Shown piece by piece: positions 26,589 to 39,757 of a stretch of 64,000 bases of DNA. This DNA comes from Gallaecimonas kandeliae (lineage in GTDB: Bacteria > Pseudomonadota > Gammaproteobacteria > Enterobacterales > Gallaecimonadaceae). The stretch lies in the NCBI RefSeq assembly GCF_030450055.1, contig NZ_CP118480.1, forward strand, positions 833,415 to 897,414, written 5' to 3'. The notes below the pieces were generated by a model. It had not been told where the DNA came from, made no database searches, and worked only from the letters and a program-made list of their open reading frames with translations. The position numbers and the translations under genes are program-made. Numbering within the stretch: position 1 is the first letter of the stretch; every line of letters begins with the position of its first letter.

Positions 26589-28765
26589 TGGTTTCCATCC
26601 GCGGTACGCACCAGGGGCAAGGGGCCTTGGACACCCAGACATGGCTGGCGGGCCTCAAGGTCCGCGAGCAGGACATTCCGCGCCTGGCCCAGGCCTGTGA
26701 GGCGCTGGCCGGGCAGGACAGGGCCCAGGCCCAGGAGATGGTGGAGATCCTCGTCGATCTCGCCATGGACGGCGACACCCTGCTGACGGCGCTGCTGCTC
26801 CAGCCTTACCGCCGCAAGACCCTGCCCCGCGACCAGGTGGTTGACCAGTACGGCACCACCCTGGCGGCGCTGCTGGATTCTGTCGTCGACATGGACGCCA
26901 TCCGCACCCTGCACCAGGGGGCCGCTTCCAGCACCCAGGTGGACAGGGTCAGGCGCATGGTGCTGTCCATGGTCAACGACGTGCGGGCCGTGGTGATCAA
27001 ACTGGCCGAGGCCATAGTGGAGCTGCGCGCCGTCAAGGACGCCGACGAGGAAACCCGGGTGCTGGTGGCCAAGGCCGCCGCCAACCTCTATGCGCCGCTC
27101 GCCAACCGCCTCGGCATAGGCCAGCTCAAGTGGGAGCTGGAAGACCTCGCCTTCCGCTACCTGCATCCCGACACCTACAAGCGCATCGCCAAGCTGCTGG
27201 ACGAGCGCCGCATCGACCGCGAAGACTATATCCGCGACTTCGTGGCCAACCTCCGACAGGCCCTCAAGGCCGAGGGCGTGGACGCCCAGGTCTACGGCAG
27301 GCCCAAGCACATTTATTCCATCTGGAAGAAGATGAGCCGCAAGCACCTGGCCTTCGACGAGCTGTTCGACGTGCGGGCGGTGCGCATCATAGTGCCGCGC
27401 CTGCAGGACTGTTACGGGGCCCTGGGGGTGGTGCATACCCAGTATCACCACATCCCCAAGGAATTCGACGACTACGTGGCCAACCCCAAGCCCAACGGTT
27501 ACCGCTCCATCCATACGGTGGTGGTGGGGCCCAAGGGCAAGACGGTGGAGATCCAGATCCGCACCCAGGCCATGCACGACGAGGCCGAACTGGGGGTGGC
27601 GGCGCACTGGGCCTACAAGGAAGGGGGCGCCGGCGGCAAGGACGCCGGCCTCGAAGGCAAGGTGGCCTGGCTCAGGAAGATACTGCAATGGCAGGAGGAG
27701 ATGGCCGACGCCGGCGATCTCGTCGAGGAGCTCAAGCACCAGGTGGTGGAAGACCGCGTCTACGTCTTCACCCCCAAGGGCGACGTGGTGGACTTGCCCG
27801 CCGGCGCCACGCCCCTGGATTTTGCCTACAACATCCATTCCATGGTCGGCCACCGCTGCATCGGCGCCAAGATCTCCGGGCGCATAGTGCCCTTCACCTA
27901 CCAGCTGCAGACCGGCGACCAGGTGGAGATCCTCACCGGCAAGGAGCCCAATCCCAGCCGTGACTGGCTGAACCCGCACCTGGGCTATGTGCGCTCCAGC
28001 CGGGCCCGCGCCAAGGTGCAGCACTGGTTCAAGCAGCTGGACCGCGACAAGAACCTGGCCGCCGGCCGGGAGATGCTGGAGCGGGAGCTGGCCCGCCTGG
28101 ATCTGGACCTGTCCCAGGCCCAGGTGGCGGTGGACAAGTTCAACATGGGCACCCTGGACGACCTGCTGGCGGCCATCGGCGGCGGCGACATCAAGCTCAA
28201 CCAGGTGGTCAACTACCTCAACAGCCACTACTTCAAGCGGGAAGTGAGCGACGACGAGGCGGTGGCCGAGCTCATCAGCCAGAAATCAAGCACAGCCCGC
28301 AAGTCCGGCAAGAGCCCCTTCGTGGTGCAGGGGGTGGGCAACCTGCTCACCAACATCGCCGGCTGCTGCCAGCCGGTGCCGGGGGACGACATCGTCGGCT
28401 TCATCACCCAGGGCCGCGGCATCTCGGTGCACCGCACCGACTGCGAGGAACTGCTGAAGCTGGCCCGCAAGCATGGCGAGCGGGTGGTGGAAGTGGACTG
28501 GGGCGAGACCCCGGGCCAGAGCTTCGGCGCCACCTTGCGCATCCAGGCCGCCGACCGCAACGGCCTGCTGCGGGACATCACCGCCATCCTCGCCAACGAG
28601 CGGGTCAACGTGGAGGCCATGCGCAGCCACACCGACTACTCGAACAACGTGGCCACCATAGAGGTGCAGGTCAGCCTGCAAAAGCTCGATACCCTGGGCA
28701 AGGTGCTGGCCCGCATCAACCAGATAGCGGACGTCTTCGAGGCCAAGCGGATCACCCAGAAATGA
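26588..28765 (+). CDS. relA: (p)ppGpp synthetase RelA
   Basis: Ribosome-linked stringent-response enzyme that makes (p)ppGpp when uncharged tRNA enters the A site. A pseudo-hydrolase domain comes first, then the synthetase domain with GRPKHIYSIWKKM and PNGYRSIHTVVVGP. The acidic EFDD motif is the RelA type, not the RxKD of bifunctional SpoT, so it should be synthesis-only. TGS (VYVFTPKGDVVDLPAGAT), a cysteine/helical region and a C-terminal ACT domain follow. Length is 725 residues (E. coli 744). I use the ATG at 26588, overlapping the rlmD stop; a GTG three bases earlier is possible. Confidence 0.97.
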   Translation: MVSIRGTHQGQGALDTQTWLAGLKVREQDIPRLAQACEALAGQDRAQAQEMVEILVDLAMDGDTLLTALLLQPYRRKTLPRDQVVDQYGTTLAALLDSVVDMDAIRTLHQGAASSTQVDRVRRMVLSMVNDVRAVVIKLAEAIVELRAVKDADEETRVLVAKAAANLYAPLANRLGIGQLKWELEDLAFRYLHPDTYKRIAKLLDERRIDREDYIRDFVANLRQALKAEGVDAQVYGRPKHIYSIWKKMSRKHLAFDELFDVRAVRIIVPRLQDCYGALGVVHTQYHHIPKEFDDYVANPKPNGYRSIHTVVVGPKGKTVEIQIRTQAMHDEAELGVAAHWAYKEGGAGGKDAGLEGKVAWLRKILQWQEEMADAGDLVEELKHQVVEDRVYVFTPKGDVVDLPAGATPLDFAYNIHSMVGHRCIGAKISGRIVPFTYQLQTGDQVEILTGKEPNPSRDWLNPHLGYVRSSRARAKVQHWFKQLDRDKNLAAGREMLERELARLDLDLSQAQVAVDKFNMGTLDDLLAAIGGGDIKLNQVVNYLNSHYFKREVSDDEAVAELISQKSSTARKSGKSPFVVQGVGNLLTNIAGCCQPVPGDDIVGFITQGRGISVHRTDCEELLKLARKHGERVVEVDWGETPGQSFGATLRIQAADRNGLLRDITAILANERVNVEAMRSHTDYSNNVATIEVQVSLQKLDTLGKVLARINQIADVFEAKRITQK

Positions 28766-28820
28766 CGGCCCAGCGCCAGTGGACAAGGGACTTCGGTGCC
28801 GTCAAAAGGAGACTGTGGAG

Positions 28821-29600
28821 ATGAAAGAACTCGAACGCCTGGTCGGCATCATGAGCCGGCTGCGGGACCCGCAAAACGGCTGTCCCTGGGATCTGGCCCA
28901 GAACTTCCAGACCATAGTGCCCCACACCCTGGAGGAGGCCTACGAGGTGGCGGACGCCATCGAAGGGGGCGACAGGGAAGCCATCAAGAACGAGGTGGGG
29001 GATCTGCTGTTCCAGGTGGTCTTCTATGCCCAACTGGGCAAGGAGGAAGGGGCCTTCGACCTCAACGACATCGCCCGCGCCATCAGCGACAAGCTGGTGC
29101 ACCGCCATCCCCATGTCTTCGGCGAGTCAGAGGAGTCAGACCCGGAGCGGCTCAAGGCCAACTGGGAAGCCATCAAGGCCGCCGAGCGGGCCCACAAGGA
29201 TGCCGACGTTTCGGTGCTGGCCGATCTGCCCTTGGCGCTGCCGGCGCTGATCCGCGCCATCAAGCTGCAGAAGCGGGCCGCCCGGGTCGGCTTCGACTGG
29301 GACGAGCTGACCCCGGTGTTCGACAAGATCCACGAGGAGATCGACGAGGTCAAAGCCGAGGTGGCGGGGGGCGATGCGGCCCGGCTGGAAGACGAGATGG
29401 GGGATCTGCTGTTCGCCGTCAGCAACCTGGCCCGCCACCTGGACGTGGACCCGGAGGCGGCCTTGCGCCGCGCCAACCACAAGTTCGAGCGGCGTTTTCG
29501 CGCCATCGAGAAAAGGGTCAGCGATGCGGGCGAAGTGCTGGCCGAGCAAGGGCTTGACAAACTGGAGGCCCACTGGCAGGCGGTCAAAGAGGACGAATAG
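28821..29600 (+). CDS. mazG: Nucleoside triphosphate pyrophosphohydrolase MazG
   Basis: Hydrolyses NTPs and dNTPs to monophosphates and pyrophosphate; in E. coli it lowers ppGpp-driven stress and cleanses abnormal nucleotides. Two MazG domains in tandem are visible: the first with CPWDLAQ and EEAYEVADAIE, the second with EIDEVKAEV and LEDEMGDLLFAVSNLARH. I start it at ATG 28821 (259 residues; E. coli 263), which has AAGGAG upstream. It sits between relA and pyrG, the standard gammaproteobacterial order. Confidence 0.96.
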   Translation: MKELERLVGIMSRLRDPQNGCPWDLAQNFQTIVPHTLEEAYEVADAIEGGDREAIKNEVGDLLFQVVFYAQLGKEEGAFDLNDIARAISDKLVHRHPHVFGESEESDPERLKANWEAIKAAERAHKDADVSVLADLPLALPALIRAIKLQKRAARVGFDWDELTPVFDKIHEEIDEVKAEVAGGDAARLEDEMGDLLFAVSNLARHLDVDPEAALRRANHKFERRFRAIEKRVSDAGEVLAEQGLDKLEAHWQAVKEDE

Positions 29601-29604
29601 CGCG

Positions 29605-32678
<3,074 letters not shown>

Positions 32679-32696
32679 TCCCCTCAAAGGACTGAC

Positions 32697-32722
32697 AAGC
32701 CGCCCGCCAGGGCGGCTTTTTT
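32697..32722 (+). terminator. eno terminator
   Basis: AAGCCGCCC (32697-32705) pairs with GGGCGGCTT (32710-32718), with a T-run to 32722. The next gene's ATG follows immediately at 32724. Confidence 0.85.
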
Positions 32723-32723
32723 C

Positions 32724-33386
32724 ATGATGCAGGCAGCAGAACTTCCGGACAACAAGCCGAACCAACAGCACCGTTACCTCTTCTGGGGTGGCCTGGTGCT
32801 GGCGCTGCACGCCCTGCTGTTGTGGCAGCTAGGCCTGGGGGTCCATATCCCCAAGGCCATCAAGGCGCCGCCGCCTCTCAAGGCCCACCTCTTCTACGCC
32901 AGGCCCAAGCCGCAGCCCCAGAGCAGCAATGCCGGCAGCAAGGCCGAGGTGCTGCCCGACAAACCGGCAGACAAGCCCGAACCCCGGCAAGGCACCAAGA
33001 CCCAGCCCCAAGGCCAGGCCAAGCCTGCCCCCAAGGCGCCGGGCACCCTAGTGGAGAGCCCCAATCCCGCCCCGGCCCGGGATCTCGGCAGCGCCCTGCA
33101 GCAGAGCCTGGACAGGCTCAACGCCCGGCGCCAGCAGCAGTGGCTGGACAGCCGCAGCGCCGGCACCGATGCCCTGCCCAGGCCCAAGGCCCAGCCCCAC
33201 CACGAGGAGATGATCGATCTCGGTGGCGGCCAGCGGCTTTACCATGGCCCCAACGGCGAGTGCGCCTTGCTCCAGGAGGTGGACGGCCTGCAGGGCAAGG
33301 AAACCCGTTGGCTCAGTACCAGCCTCTGCCAGGAAAAAGGTCCGGATTTCCGCGACTTCATCAAGAAGCGCCAGCAGCGGGACTAG
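32724..33386 (+). CDS. Membrane-anchored proline-rich protein (TonB-like layout), unknown
   Basis: A 220-residue protein with one N-terminal membrane helix (YLFWGGLVLALHALLLWQLG, about 18-37), a long Pro/Lys/Gln-rich linker (about 48-110) and a C-terminal region with two cysteines (NGECALLQEV and STSLCQEKG) that could pair. The layout recalls TonB, but the C-terminus lacks the TonB YP motif, so I do not call it TonB. The start is uncertain: ATGs at 32724 and 32727 sit directly after the T-run of the eno terminator, with no ribosome site. Either it is expressed by read-through or the true start is elsewhere. High GC like the core. Confidence 0.55.
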   Translation: MMQAAELPDNKPNQQHRYLFWGGLVLALHALLLWQLGLGVHIPKAIKAPPPLKAHLFYARPKPQPQSSNAGSKAEVLPDKPADKPEPRQGTKTQPQGQAKPAPKAPGTLVESPNPAPARDLGSALQQSLDRLNARRQQQWLDSRSAGTDALPRPKAQPHHEEMIDLGGGQRLYHGPNGECALLQEVDGLQGKETRWLSTSLCQEKGPDFRDFIKKRQQRD

Positions 33387-33465
33387 GGTAGACGCCCTCT
33401 GGGCGGTCAGGCATTGTTGGGGAACAAAGCCTAAGATCAAGAGACTGTCCCGAAACTGCTGCCCT

Positions 33466-34494
33466 ATGGATATTTCACTGCCCCTACAGGCCTCCTGGCG
33501 CATGCGCCGCAACGTGGTACTGGCCGCCCTCCTGGTGCTGGCCATCTTCAGCCTCTGGGACATCGCCTGGCTGGGGCTGGATCATCCGCTGCTCTACCCG
33601 ATGCTGGTCACCCGCGCCCTGCTGCAATGGCTGCCGGTGCTGGTGTTGCTGGTGGAGACCATCAGGGAGGTCTCGGTGCGCCAGTTCCACCGCTGGCTCT
33701 GGTGGGCCTGGGTGATGGTGGGGCTCGGCAACGCCATCATTTCCATACTGCCGACCTTCTACAGCCTGGCGCCGCTGACCGCCAAGGGCCAGTTCATCCT
33801 GATGCTCTACGGCTTCTTCCTGACCCAGCTGCCCTGGCGCAAGAAGCTGGCCGCCGGCCTTATCGTCACCGCCACCCAATTGGGGCTGGCCGCCTGGATA
33901 GGCCACCCGGACTGGAACAGCCAGCTCATCTACCTCGGCATTCTGGTGGGGGTGGGCACCTTGTCGGCCCGCCAGCAGGACGCCATGCACCACGCCATAG
34001 TGGAGCAGACCCGGCGGCTGCGGGCCCTGTCGGAGACGGACGCCCTCACCGGCATCGACAACCGCTACGCCTTCGAGCGCCGCCTGGACCAGCTGCTGGC
34101 CGACGGCAAGCCTTTGCTGCTGGCCCTGATCGACATCGACAACTTCAAGGGCTTCAATGATTTGGCTGGCCATCTGGAAGGGGACCGCTGCCTGCAGCAG
34201 CTGGCTTATGGCCTTAGCGAGGCGATGGAGGGGCACCTGGCCCGCTACGGCGGCGAGGAGCTGGTGGCCTGGATGACGCCGAGCGGGGAGGGCAGCGCCG
34301 AGCGACTGGGGCAGCGGCTGGTGGACCAGGCCCGCGCCCTCAGGCTGCCCCACCCCGGGGGCGGCTTTGTCAGTGTCAGCGTCGGTGTTACCCTGGCCAG
34401 GACGGAGGACGATCGCCGCAGCCTGCTGCTGCGGGCCGATCAAGCCCTCTACCAGGCAAAAAATGGAGGCCGCAACGGTTTTGTGGTGGCCTAG
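33466..34494 (+). CDS. Membrane-bound diguanylate cyclase (GGDEF)
   Basis: A 342-residue protein started at ATG 33466. The N-terminal half has five or six membrane helices (about 18-165, for example LLQWLPVLVLLVETI). The C-terminal half is a GGDEF domain beginning SETDALTGIDNRYAFE, with DIDNFKGFND and an intact active-site loop RYGGEELVAW, so it should make cyclic di-GMP. The N-terminal part is probably a membrane sensor of unknown signal. It is followed after 12 bases by a GST-like gene. A second c-di-GMP protein lies at 44.3 kb. Confidence 0.9.
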   Translation: MDISLPLQASWRMRRNVVLAALLVLAIFSLWDIAWLGLDHPLLYPMLVTRALLQWLPVLVLLVETIREVSVRQFHRWLWWAWVMVGLGNAIISILPTFYSLAPLTAKGQFILMLYGFFLTQLPWRKKLAAGLIVTATQLGLAAWIGHPDWNSQLIYLGILVGVGTLSARQQDAMHHAIVEQTRRLRALSETDALTGIDNRYAFERRLDQLLADGKPLLLALIDIDNFKGFNDLAGHLEGDRCLQQLAYGLSEAMEGHLARYGGEELVAWMTPSGEGSAERLGQRLVDQARALRLPHPGGGFVSVSVGVTLARTEDDRRSLLLRADQALYQAKNGGRNGFVVA

Positions 34495-34506
34495 AAAGGA
34501 GTCGAC

Positions 34507-35178
34507 ATGGCATCACTTTGGCCCATCCAGTACCCGGAGCGCCTGCAGCTCTATACCCTCGACACCCCCAACGGCCAGAAGGTCTCTGTGGCCCTGGAGG
34601 AGCTGGGGATCCCCTACGAAGTCCACTGCGTCAGCTTCAGGGACGGCCAGCAGCATTCGCCTGAGTTCCTGGCCATCAACCCCAACAACAAGATCCCGGC
34701 CATAGTGGACCCCAATGGCCCACAAGGGGAACTCAAGCTGTTCGAGTCGGGCGCCATCCTTTGGTACCTCGCCGAGAAGACAGGCCAGCTGTTGCCCGCC
34801 GACCCGGCCAGGCGTATCGAGTGCATCCAGTGGCTCTTCTTCCAGATGGCCAATGTCGGCCCCATGTTCGGCCAGTTCGGCCATTTCCACCGCTACGCCG
34901 CCGACCAGTGCCTGGACCCCTATCCCAAGGAGCGCTACCGCAAGGAAGTGCGGCGCCTGCTGGCGGTGCTGGAGCAGCGCCTTGAGGGCAGCCTTTACCT
35001 GATGGGGGACGACTACAGCATCGCCGACATCGCCACCTTCCCCTGGATCGATTGCCTGGGCTGGCACTACGACGGTTACCAGGTGGTGGCGCTGGACGAT
35101 TTTCCCGCCGTCATGGCCTGGTTCGAACGCTGCATGGCCCGCCCGGCCAGTCAACGCGGCATGAAAGTCGGAGCCTAG
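34507..35178 (+). CDS. Glutathione S-transferase family protein (YfcG-like)
   Basis: A 223-residue cytoplasmic protein with an N-terminal thioredoxin-fold domain and a helical C-terminal domain. The opening TLDTPNGQKVSVALEELG and the segment INPNNKIPAIVDPNGP closely follow E. coli YfcG/YghU-type enzymes, which have disulfide reductase and peroxidase activity with glutathione. The ESGAILWYLAEKTG glutathione-binding region is intact. The ATG has AAGGAG upstream. gshA, which makes the first glutathione precursor, lies at 54 kb but is not linked in an operon. Confidence 0.88.
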   Translation: MASLWPIQYPERLQLYTLDTPNGQKVSVALEELGIPYEVHCVSFRDGQQHSPEFLAINPNNKIPAIVDPNGPQGELKLFESGAILWYLAEKTGQLLPADPARRIECIQWLFFQMANVGPMFGQFGHFHRYAADQCLDPYPKERYRKEVRRLLAVLEQRLEGSLYLMGDDYSIADIATFPWIDCLGWHYDGYQVVALDDFPAVMAWFERCMARPASQRGMKVGA

Positions 35179-35246
35179 GCGGCAAGGGCATTCCCAAAGG
35201 GCGCCCGCCCCACCATAATAGGACCCCAAGACAGACGGGAGACAGC

Positions 35247-35555
35247 ATGGCACGTGTGATGATAGTGCTGCTGGTGCTGCTGGGGTCGTTGCAATACCGT
35301 CTCTGGTTCGGTGACAACGCCCTCAGGGACCACTGGCAACTGCATGCCGACATAGCGCGGATCAAGGCCCAGAACGCCCAGCTCAAGAAGCGCAACGCCC
35401 TGATGTATGCCGACGTCAAGGATCTACGCAAGGGCGGCGCCGCCGTCGAAGAGCGGGCCCGCAACGAGCTGGGCCTGATCCGTGACGGCGAGACCTTCTT
35501 CAGGGTGATCGGCTCCCGCGACGACAAGAACGAACCGGCATCAAGCAATGACTGA
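35247..35555 (+). CDS. ftsB: Cell division protein FtsB
   Basis: A 102-residue bitopic protein that joins FtsL and FtsQ in the divisome and helps activate FtsWI. One N-terminal membrane helix (about 3-19), then a coiled-coil periplasmic stretch (IARIKAQNAQLKKRNALMYADVKDL, broken here only for reading) and the conserved EERARNELGLIRDGETFF. I start it at ATG 35247, preceded by GGGAGA. It overlaps ispD by eight bases, the usual ftsB-ispD-ispF order. Confidence 0.95.
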   Translation: MARVMIVLLVLLGSLQYRLWFGDNALRDHWQLHADIARIKAQNAQLKKRNALMYADVKDLRKGGAAVEERARNELGLIRDGETFFRVIGSRDDKNEPASSND

Positions 35556-36240
35556 CAAACTGGTTGCCCTGGTACCGGCGGCCGGCATTGGCCGCCGCAT
35601 GGGCGGCGACAAGCCCAAGCAATACCTGACTCTGACCGACAAGAGCATCCTCGGCGAGACCCTCAGCCGGCTGCTGGCCATGGAGACCGTCAGCGAGGTG
35701 GTGGTGGCCCTGGCCGAGGACGACCCCTATTTCTTCGCCATGGCCGAGTCCCATCACCCGCGCCTGCGCACCGTCGTCGGCGGCGAGGAGCGGGCCGATT
35801 CGGTGCTGGCCTGCCTCAATGCCGTCAATCCCGACATAGCCCCCTGGGTGCTGGTGCATGACGCCGCCCGGCCCCTCATTACCGAGGGGGACGTCCAGGC
35901 CCTGGTCAAGGCGGCCAAGGCCGGGCAGGGCGCCATATTGGCGGCGCCCCTGGTGGACACCGTCAAATGGTCCGGCGACGGCCGCAGCATCGAAGAGACG
36001 GTGCCGCGCCAGCATTTGTGGCGGGCCCTGACCCCCCAGTGCTTCCCCACGGCCCTGCTGCGCCAGGCCCTGGCCGAGGCCCTGATGGAGGGCGCCGCCA
36101 TCACCGACGAGGCCTCCGCCATGGAGCGCCTCGGCCTCAAGGTGGCGCTGGTCAAGGGCAGGGCCGACAACATCAAGATCACCGAGCCTGCGGACCTTCC
36201 CTTGGCCCGCTGGCTCCTGAGCCAACAGGAGATAAGCTGA
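35548..36240 (+). CDS. ispD: 2-C-methyl-D-erythritol 4-phosphate cytidylyltransferase
   Basis: Third enzyme of the MEP isoprenoid pathway, joining CTP to methylerythritol phosphate. The CTP-binding loop [18 protein letters not shown] opens the 230-residue sequence; [11 protein letters not shown] and KITEPADL are conserved family phrases. It overlaps ftsB by eight bases and ispF by one base. It works in sequence with the next gene. Confidence 0.97.
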   Translation: MTDKLVALVPAAGIGRRMGGDKPKQYLTLTDKSILGETLSRLLAMETVSEVVVALAEDDPYFFAMAESHHPRLRTVVGGEERADSVLACLNAVNPDIAPWVLVHDAARPLITEGDVQALVKAAKAGQGAILAAPLVDTVKWSGDGRSIEETVPRQHLWRALTPQCFPTALLRQALAEALMEGAAITDEASAMERLGLKVALVKGRADNIKITEPADLPLARWLLSQQEIS

Positions 36241-36716
36241 TGCGCATCGGCCACGGCTTTGACGTACACAAGTTTGGCGCCGAGCGCGACCTTATCCTCG
36301 GCGGCGTGGTGGTACCCCACCACAGTGGCCTTATCGCCCATTCCGACGGCGACGTGGTGCTGCATGCCGTCACCGACGCCCTGCTGGGCGCCGTCGCCCT
36401 CGGTGACATAGGCCGCCATTTCCCCGACAACGATCCGGCCTTCAAGGACGCCGACAGCCGTGCCCTGCTGCGCCATGGCTTTGCCCTGGTCAAGGCCAAG
36501 GGCTACCGCCTCGGCAACCTAGACGTGACCATCATGGCCCAGGCCCCCAAGATGGCCCCCCATGTGGCGGCCATGGTGGAAAACCTGGCAGCGGATCTCG
36601 AGAGCGAACTGGAGCGCATCAACGTCAAGGCCACCACCACGGAGCGGCTCGGCTTCGTAGGCCGGGAAGAGGGCATAGCGGTGGAAGCCGTAGTACTGCT
36701 GGAGAAAAATGCATGA
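36240..36716 (+). CDS. ispF: 2-C-methyl-D-erythritol 2,4-cyclodiphosphate synthase
   Basis: Forms the cyclic diphosphate in the MEP pathway. The 158-residue trimeric enzyme opens with [12 protein letters not shown] (metal-binding Asp and His) and has [18 protein letters not shown] and [18 protein letters not shown]. The ATG at 36240 shares its A with the ispD stop. It overlaps truD by four bases. Confidence 0.97.
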   Translation: MRIGHGFDVHKFGAERDLILGGVVVPHHSGLIAHSDGDVVLHAVTDALLGAVALGDIGRHFPDNDPAFKDADSRALLRHGFALVKAKGYRLGNLDVTIMAQAPKMAPHVAAMVENLAADLESELERINVKATTTERLGFVGREEGIAVEAVVLLEKNA

Positions 36717-37714
36717 CGGCCAAGGCCCTGTTCAAGACCCAGCCTGAGGACTTCTTCGTCGAGGAAGTGCTGGGCTTCGAACCCGAGGGCGAAGGGGAGC
36801 ACCTCTTCGTCCATATCGAAAAGCGCGGCATGAATACCCAGTGGGCCGCCAAGCTGCTGGGCGAGGCCTGTGGCGTCAAGGAGCGGGATGTCTCCCACTC
36901 CGGCCTCAAGGACCGCCACGCCGTCACCCGCCAGTGGCTGTCGGTCTGGCTGCCGGGCAAGGAGACCCCGGATCTGGCCGGCCTCGAAAGCATTGATCTG
37001 CACATCCTCAAGGCCCGCCGCCACAACCGCAAGCTGCGTATCGGCACCCACAAGGCCAACGGCTTTCGCATCCGCCTGCGCGAGGTCAGCGAGCCGGCCC
37101 TGGTGGAAGAGCGGCTGCAAAAAGTCGCCGCCGAGGGCTTTGCCAATATCTTCGGCGATCAGCGCTTCGGCCAGGGGGAACGCAACCTGGAGATCTTCGA
37201 CGCCGTGCTGGCCGGCAAGCGCATGAAGAAACCGCGCCAGGCCATGGCCATCTCGGCGGCCCGCTCCCACCTGTTCAATCGGGTGGCCGAGCATCGTCAA
37301 ACCCAGGGGCTGATGAGGCAGGTGCTGCCCGGCGACGTGCTGATGCTGGCCGGCTCCCACTCCGTTTTCGTCGCAGAAGAAGCGGAACTCGACAGCCTGC
37401 AGCAACGCCTTGCCGAAGGTGATGTCCAGCTCACAGGCCCCCTCTGGGGCAAGGGGGGGGTCGGCCCGCAAGGTGACGCACTGGCCTTGGAACTGGCGGC
37501 CGTGGCCGCTGAGGGCGAGCGCTGTGCCGGCCTCGAGAAGCTGGCCAACGGCGCCCGCCGCCCCCTCTGGCTTAAGCCGGAGATCCAGTGGCACTGGGAC
37601 GGTGGCGACCTGCTGCTCGAATTCACCCTGCCCACCGGCAGTTTCGCCACTGCCCTGCTCGGCAACCTGGCCGAGCTGGTAGAGCCGGACAGGTTCAGCG
37701 AGGCCCAGGCATGA
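36713..37714 (+). CDS. truD: tRNA pseudouridine(13) synthase TruD
   Basis: Converts U13 of tRNA-Glu to pseudouridine. The 333-residue sequence has the family signature around the catalytic aspartate, [16 protein letters not shown], plus FRIRLREV and NIFGDQRFG. An insertion domain lies in the middle, as usual. It sits between ispF and surE with four-base overlaps on both sides, matching the E. coli order. Confidence 0.97.
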   Translation: MTAKALFKTQPEDFFVEEVLGFEPEGEGEHLFVHIEKRGMNTQWAAKLLGEACGVKERDVSHSGLKDRHAVTRQWLSVWLPGKETPDLAGLESIDLHILKARRHNRKLRIGTHKANGFRIRLREVSEPALVEERLQKVAAEGFANIFGDQRFGQGERNLEIFDAVLAGKRMKKPRQAMAISAARSHLFNRVAEHRQTQGLMRQVLPGDVLMLAGSHSVFVAEEAELDSLQQRLAEGDVQLTGPLWGKGGVGPQGDALALELAAVAAEGERCAGLEKLANGARRPLWLKPEIQWHWDGGDLLLEFTLPTGSFATALLGNLAELVEPDRFSEAQA

Positions 37715-38466
37715 AGATACTGGTCAGCAACGACGACGGCGTCCATGCCCCCGGCATAGCGGCCCTGGCTCAGGCCCTTTCCGGCCTCGGCGAGGTACGG
37801 GTGGTGGCGCCGGACCGTAACTGCTCCGGCGCCTCCAACAGCCTGACGCTGGAGAACCCGCTGCGGGTCCAGCAGCTGGAGAACGGCTTCTACGCCGTCA
37901 AAGGCACCCCCACCGACTGCGTGCATCTCGCCATCAATGGCCTCTGGGACGATTGGCACCCCGACCTGGTGGTGGCCGGGGTCAACGCCGGCGCCAACCT
38001 GGGGGATGACGTGCTCTATTCCGGCACAGTGGCGGCCGCCACCGAAGGGCGTCACCTGGGCCTGCCGGCCGTCGCCGTCAGCCTGGTGGGGCGCAGCCTC
38101 AAGCATTACCAGGCGGCGGCCGAAGTGGCCGCCGAGATCGTCGCCGGCCTCAAGGATCACCCGCTGCCGCCGCTGCATATCCTCAACATCAATGTGCCGG
38201 ACCTGCCGCGGGAAGCGCTCAAGGGCGTGGAAGTGACCCGCCTCGGCAACAGGCACAGGGCCGAGAGCATGGTGGCGACGACAGATCCGGCAGGCCGTCC
38301 CATCTACTGGCTGGGCCCAGTGGGCAAGGAAGCTGACGCCGGCCCCGGCACCGATTTCCATGCCGTCGGCCAGGGCCGGGTGTCGGTCACGCCGCTGCAG
38401 ATCGATCTCACCGCCCACCGCATGCTGGCCCCCCTTGCCGGCTGGTTGGAAAACCTGCAACCCTAG
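37711..38466 (+). CDS. surE: 5'/3'-nucleotidase SurE
   Basis: A divalent-metal phosphatase acting on nucleoside monophosphates and short polyphosphate, linked to stationary-phase survival. The start [13 protein letters not shown] holds the metal-binding Asp pair; [11 protein letters not shown] and [22 protein letters not shown] are intact. It has 251 residues. It overlaps truD (ATGA) and is followed after 22 bases by pcm, the conserved survival-gene cluster leading to nlpD and rpoS. Confidence 0.97.
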   Translation: MKILVSNDDGVHAPGIAALAQALSGLGEVRVVAPDRNCSGASNSLTLENPLRVQQLENGFYAVKGTPTDCVHLAINGLWDDWHPDLVVAGVNAGANLGDDVLYSGTVAAATEGRHLGLPAVAVSLVGRSLKHYQAAAEVAAEIVAGLKDHPLPPLHILNINVPDLPREALKGVEVTRLGNRHRAESMVATTDPAGRPIYWLGPVGKEADAGPGTDFHAVGQGRVSVTPLQIDLTAHRMLAPLAGWLENLQP

Positions 38467-38488
38467 CGAAACAGAAGAAAGGGAGACT

Positions 38489-39127
38489 ATGGCCATCGAC
38501 GGCACTGGACAGCGATCCCGCCTCATCGCTCAGCTGCGGCAGGAAGGGATCAGTAACGAAAGGGTACTGGCGGCCATGGGTGCCGTGCCCAGGCACTGGT
38601 TCGTGGACGACGTCCTGGGCCATAAGGCCTATGACAACACGGCCCTGCCCATAGGGGAGGGCCAGACCATCTCCCAGCCCTACATAGTGGCACGCATGAC
38701 GGAGCTGCTGCTGCGCGGGTGCAGCCCTGCCAAGGTGCTGGAGATCGGCACAGGTTCCGGCTACCAGACGGCGGTGCTGGCGCAACTTTGTGGCCAGGTG
38801 TTCAGCGTGGAGCGGATCAAGAACCTGCAATATCAGGCGCGGCGCCGGCTGCAGCGGCTGGATCTGCACAACGTGCAGATGAAGCACGGCGACGGTTGGC
38901 AGGGCTGGGCCAGCAAGGGACCCTTCGACGCCATAGTGGTGACGGCGGCCCCGGCTGCCATCCCCGATGCCCTGCTGGGCCAGTTGGCGGACGGCGGCAT
39001 CATGGTGATCCCGGTCGGGGAAGAACAACAGGTACTGAAAGTGATAGAACGCCAAGGCATGACCTACAGGGTCGAGGATGTGGAGTGGGTACGGTTCGTA
39101 CCCCTGGTTGCAGGAAGTTTGCTGTGA
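38489..39127 (+). CDS. pcm: Protein-L-isoaspartate O-methyltransferase
   Basis: Repairs damaged proteins by methylating L-isoaspartyl residues with SAM. The start at ATG 38489 has GGGAG upstream and gives a 212-residue protein. The motif [19 protein letters not shown] and the SAM-binding [17 protein letters not shown] are characteristic; [13 protein letters not shown] is the post-I region. Its stop overlaps the next gene's GTG start (GTGA). Confidence 0.97.
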   Translation: MAIDGTGQRSRLIAQLRQEGISNERVLAAMGAVPRHWFVDDVLGHKAYDNTALPIGEGQTISQPYIVARMTELLLRGCSPAKVLEIGTGSGYQTAVLAQLCGQVFSVERIKNLQYQARRRLQRLDLHNVQMKHGDGWQGWASKGPFDAIVVTAAPAAIPDALLGQLADGGIMVIPVGEEQQVLKVIERQGMTYRVEDVEWVRFVPLVAGSLL

Positions 39128-39702
39128 AGATCTTTTCCCCCTTTTACGACAAGGTGCTGCGCTGGGCCGTGCACCCCCATGCCCCCCGTTACCTGGTGGC
39201 CATGAGCTTTGCCGAGTCCATCTTCTGGCCGATCCCCACCGACGTGATGCTGGCCCCCATGGCCCTGACCCAGCCCCGCCAGGCCTGGCGTTTCGCCCTC
39301 TTCGCGACCCTGGCCTCGGTGCTGGGCGGCGCCGTGGGTTTTGCCCTGGGTTGGTTGCTGTTCGAGCCGGTGGTGATGCCCTTCGTCGACTTCATGGGCT
39401 ATCAGCACCAGATGGAGACGGCCAAGAGCTGGTTCGATCATTACGGCATCTGGGTGGTGCTGCTGGCCAGCTTCTCGCCCCTGCCCTACAAGGTGTTCAC
39501 CGTCACCGCCGGGGTGATGCAGATGCTGTTCCTGCCCTTCATGGCGGTGTCCTTGGTGGGGCGGGCCGCCCGTTTCTTCCTGGTGGCCGGCCTGATGCGC
39601 CTGGGCGGCGCCCCCATGGCGGAGAAACTGCGCAGCTCCATCGACTGGCTGGGCTGGGCGACTGTGCTGCTGGCGGTGGCGGCCTACTGGATGCTGCGCT
39701 AA
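39124..39702 (+). CDS. YqaA-type DedA-like membrane protein
   Basis: A 192-residue protein starting with a GTG that overlaps the pcm stop. It has four or five hydrophobic helices and SNARE-associated/DedA-like phrases ([32 protein letters not shown]). Family members are thought to be lipid or undecaprenyl-phosphate transporters, but the YqaA branch is not well characterised. The same gene lies between pcm and nlpD in several Shewanella and Vibrio genomes, which supports the identification. Confidence 0.88.
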   Translation: MKIFSPFYDKVLRWAVHPHAPRYLVAMSFAESIFWPIPTDVMLAPMALTQPRQAWRFALFATLASVLGGAVGFALGWLLFEPVVMPFVDFMGYQHQMETAKSWFDHYGIWVVLLASFSPLPYKVFTVTAGVMQMLFLPFMAVSLVGRAARFFLVAGLMRLGGAPMAEKLRSSIDWLGWATVLLAVAAYWMLR

Positions 39703-39757
39703 AGGTTTGATAGATAAAGGGGTGCGCCTTCGCAAGGTGGCTGGGCGCCAAGAGAGG

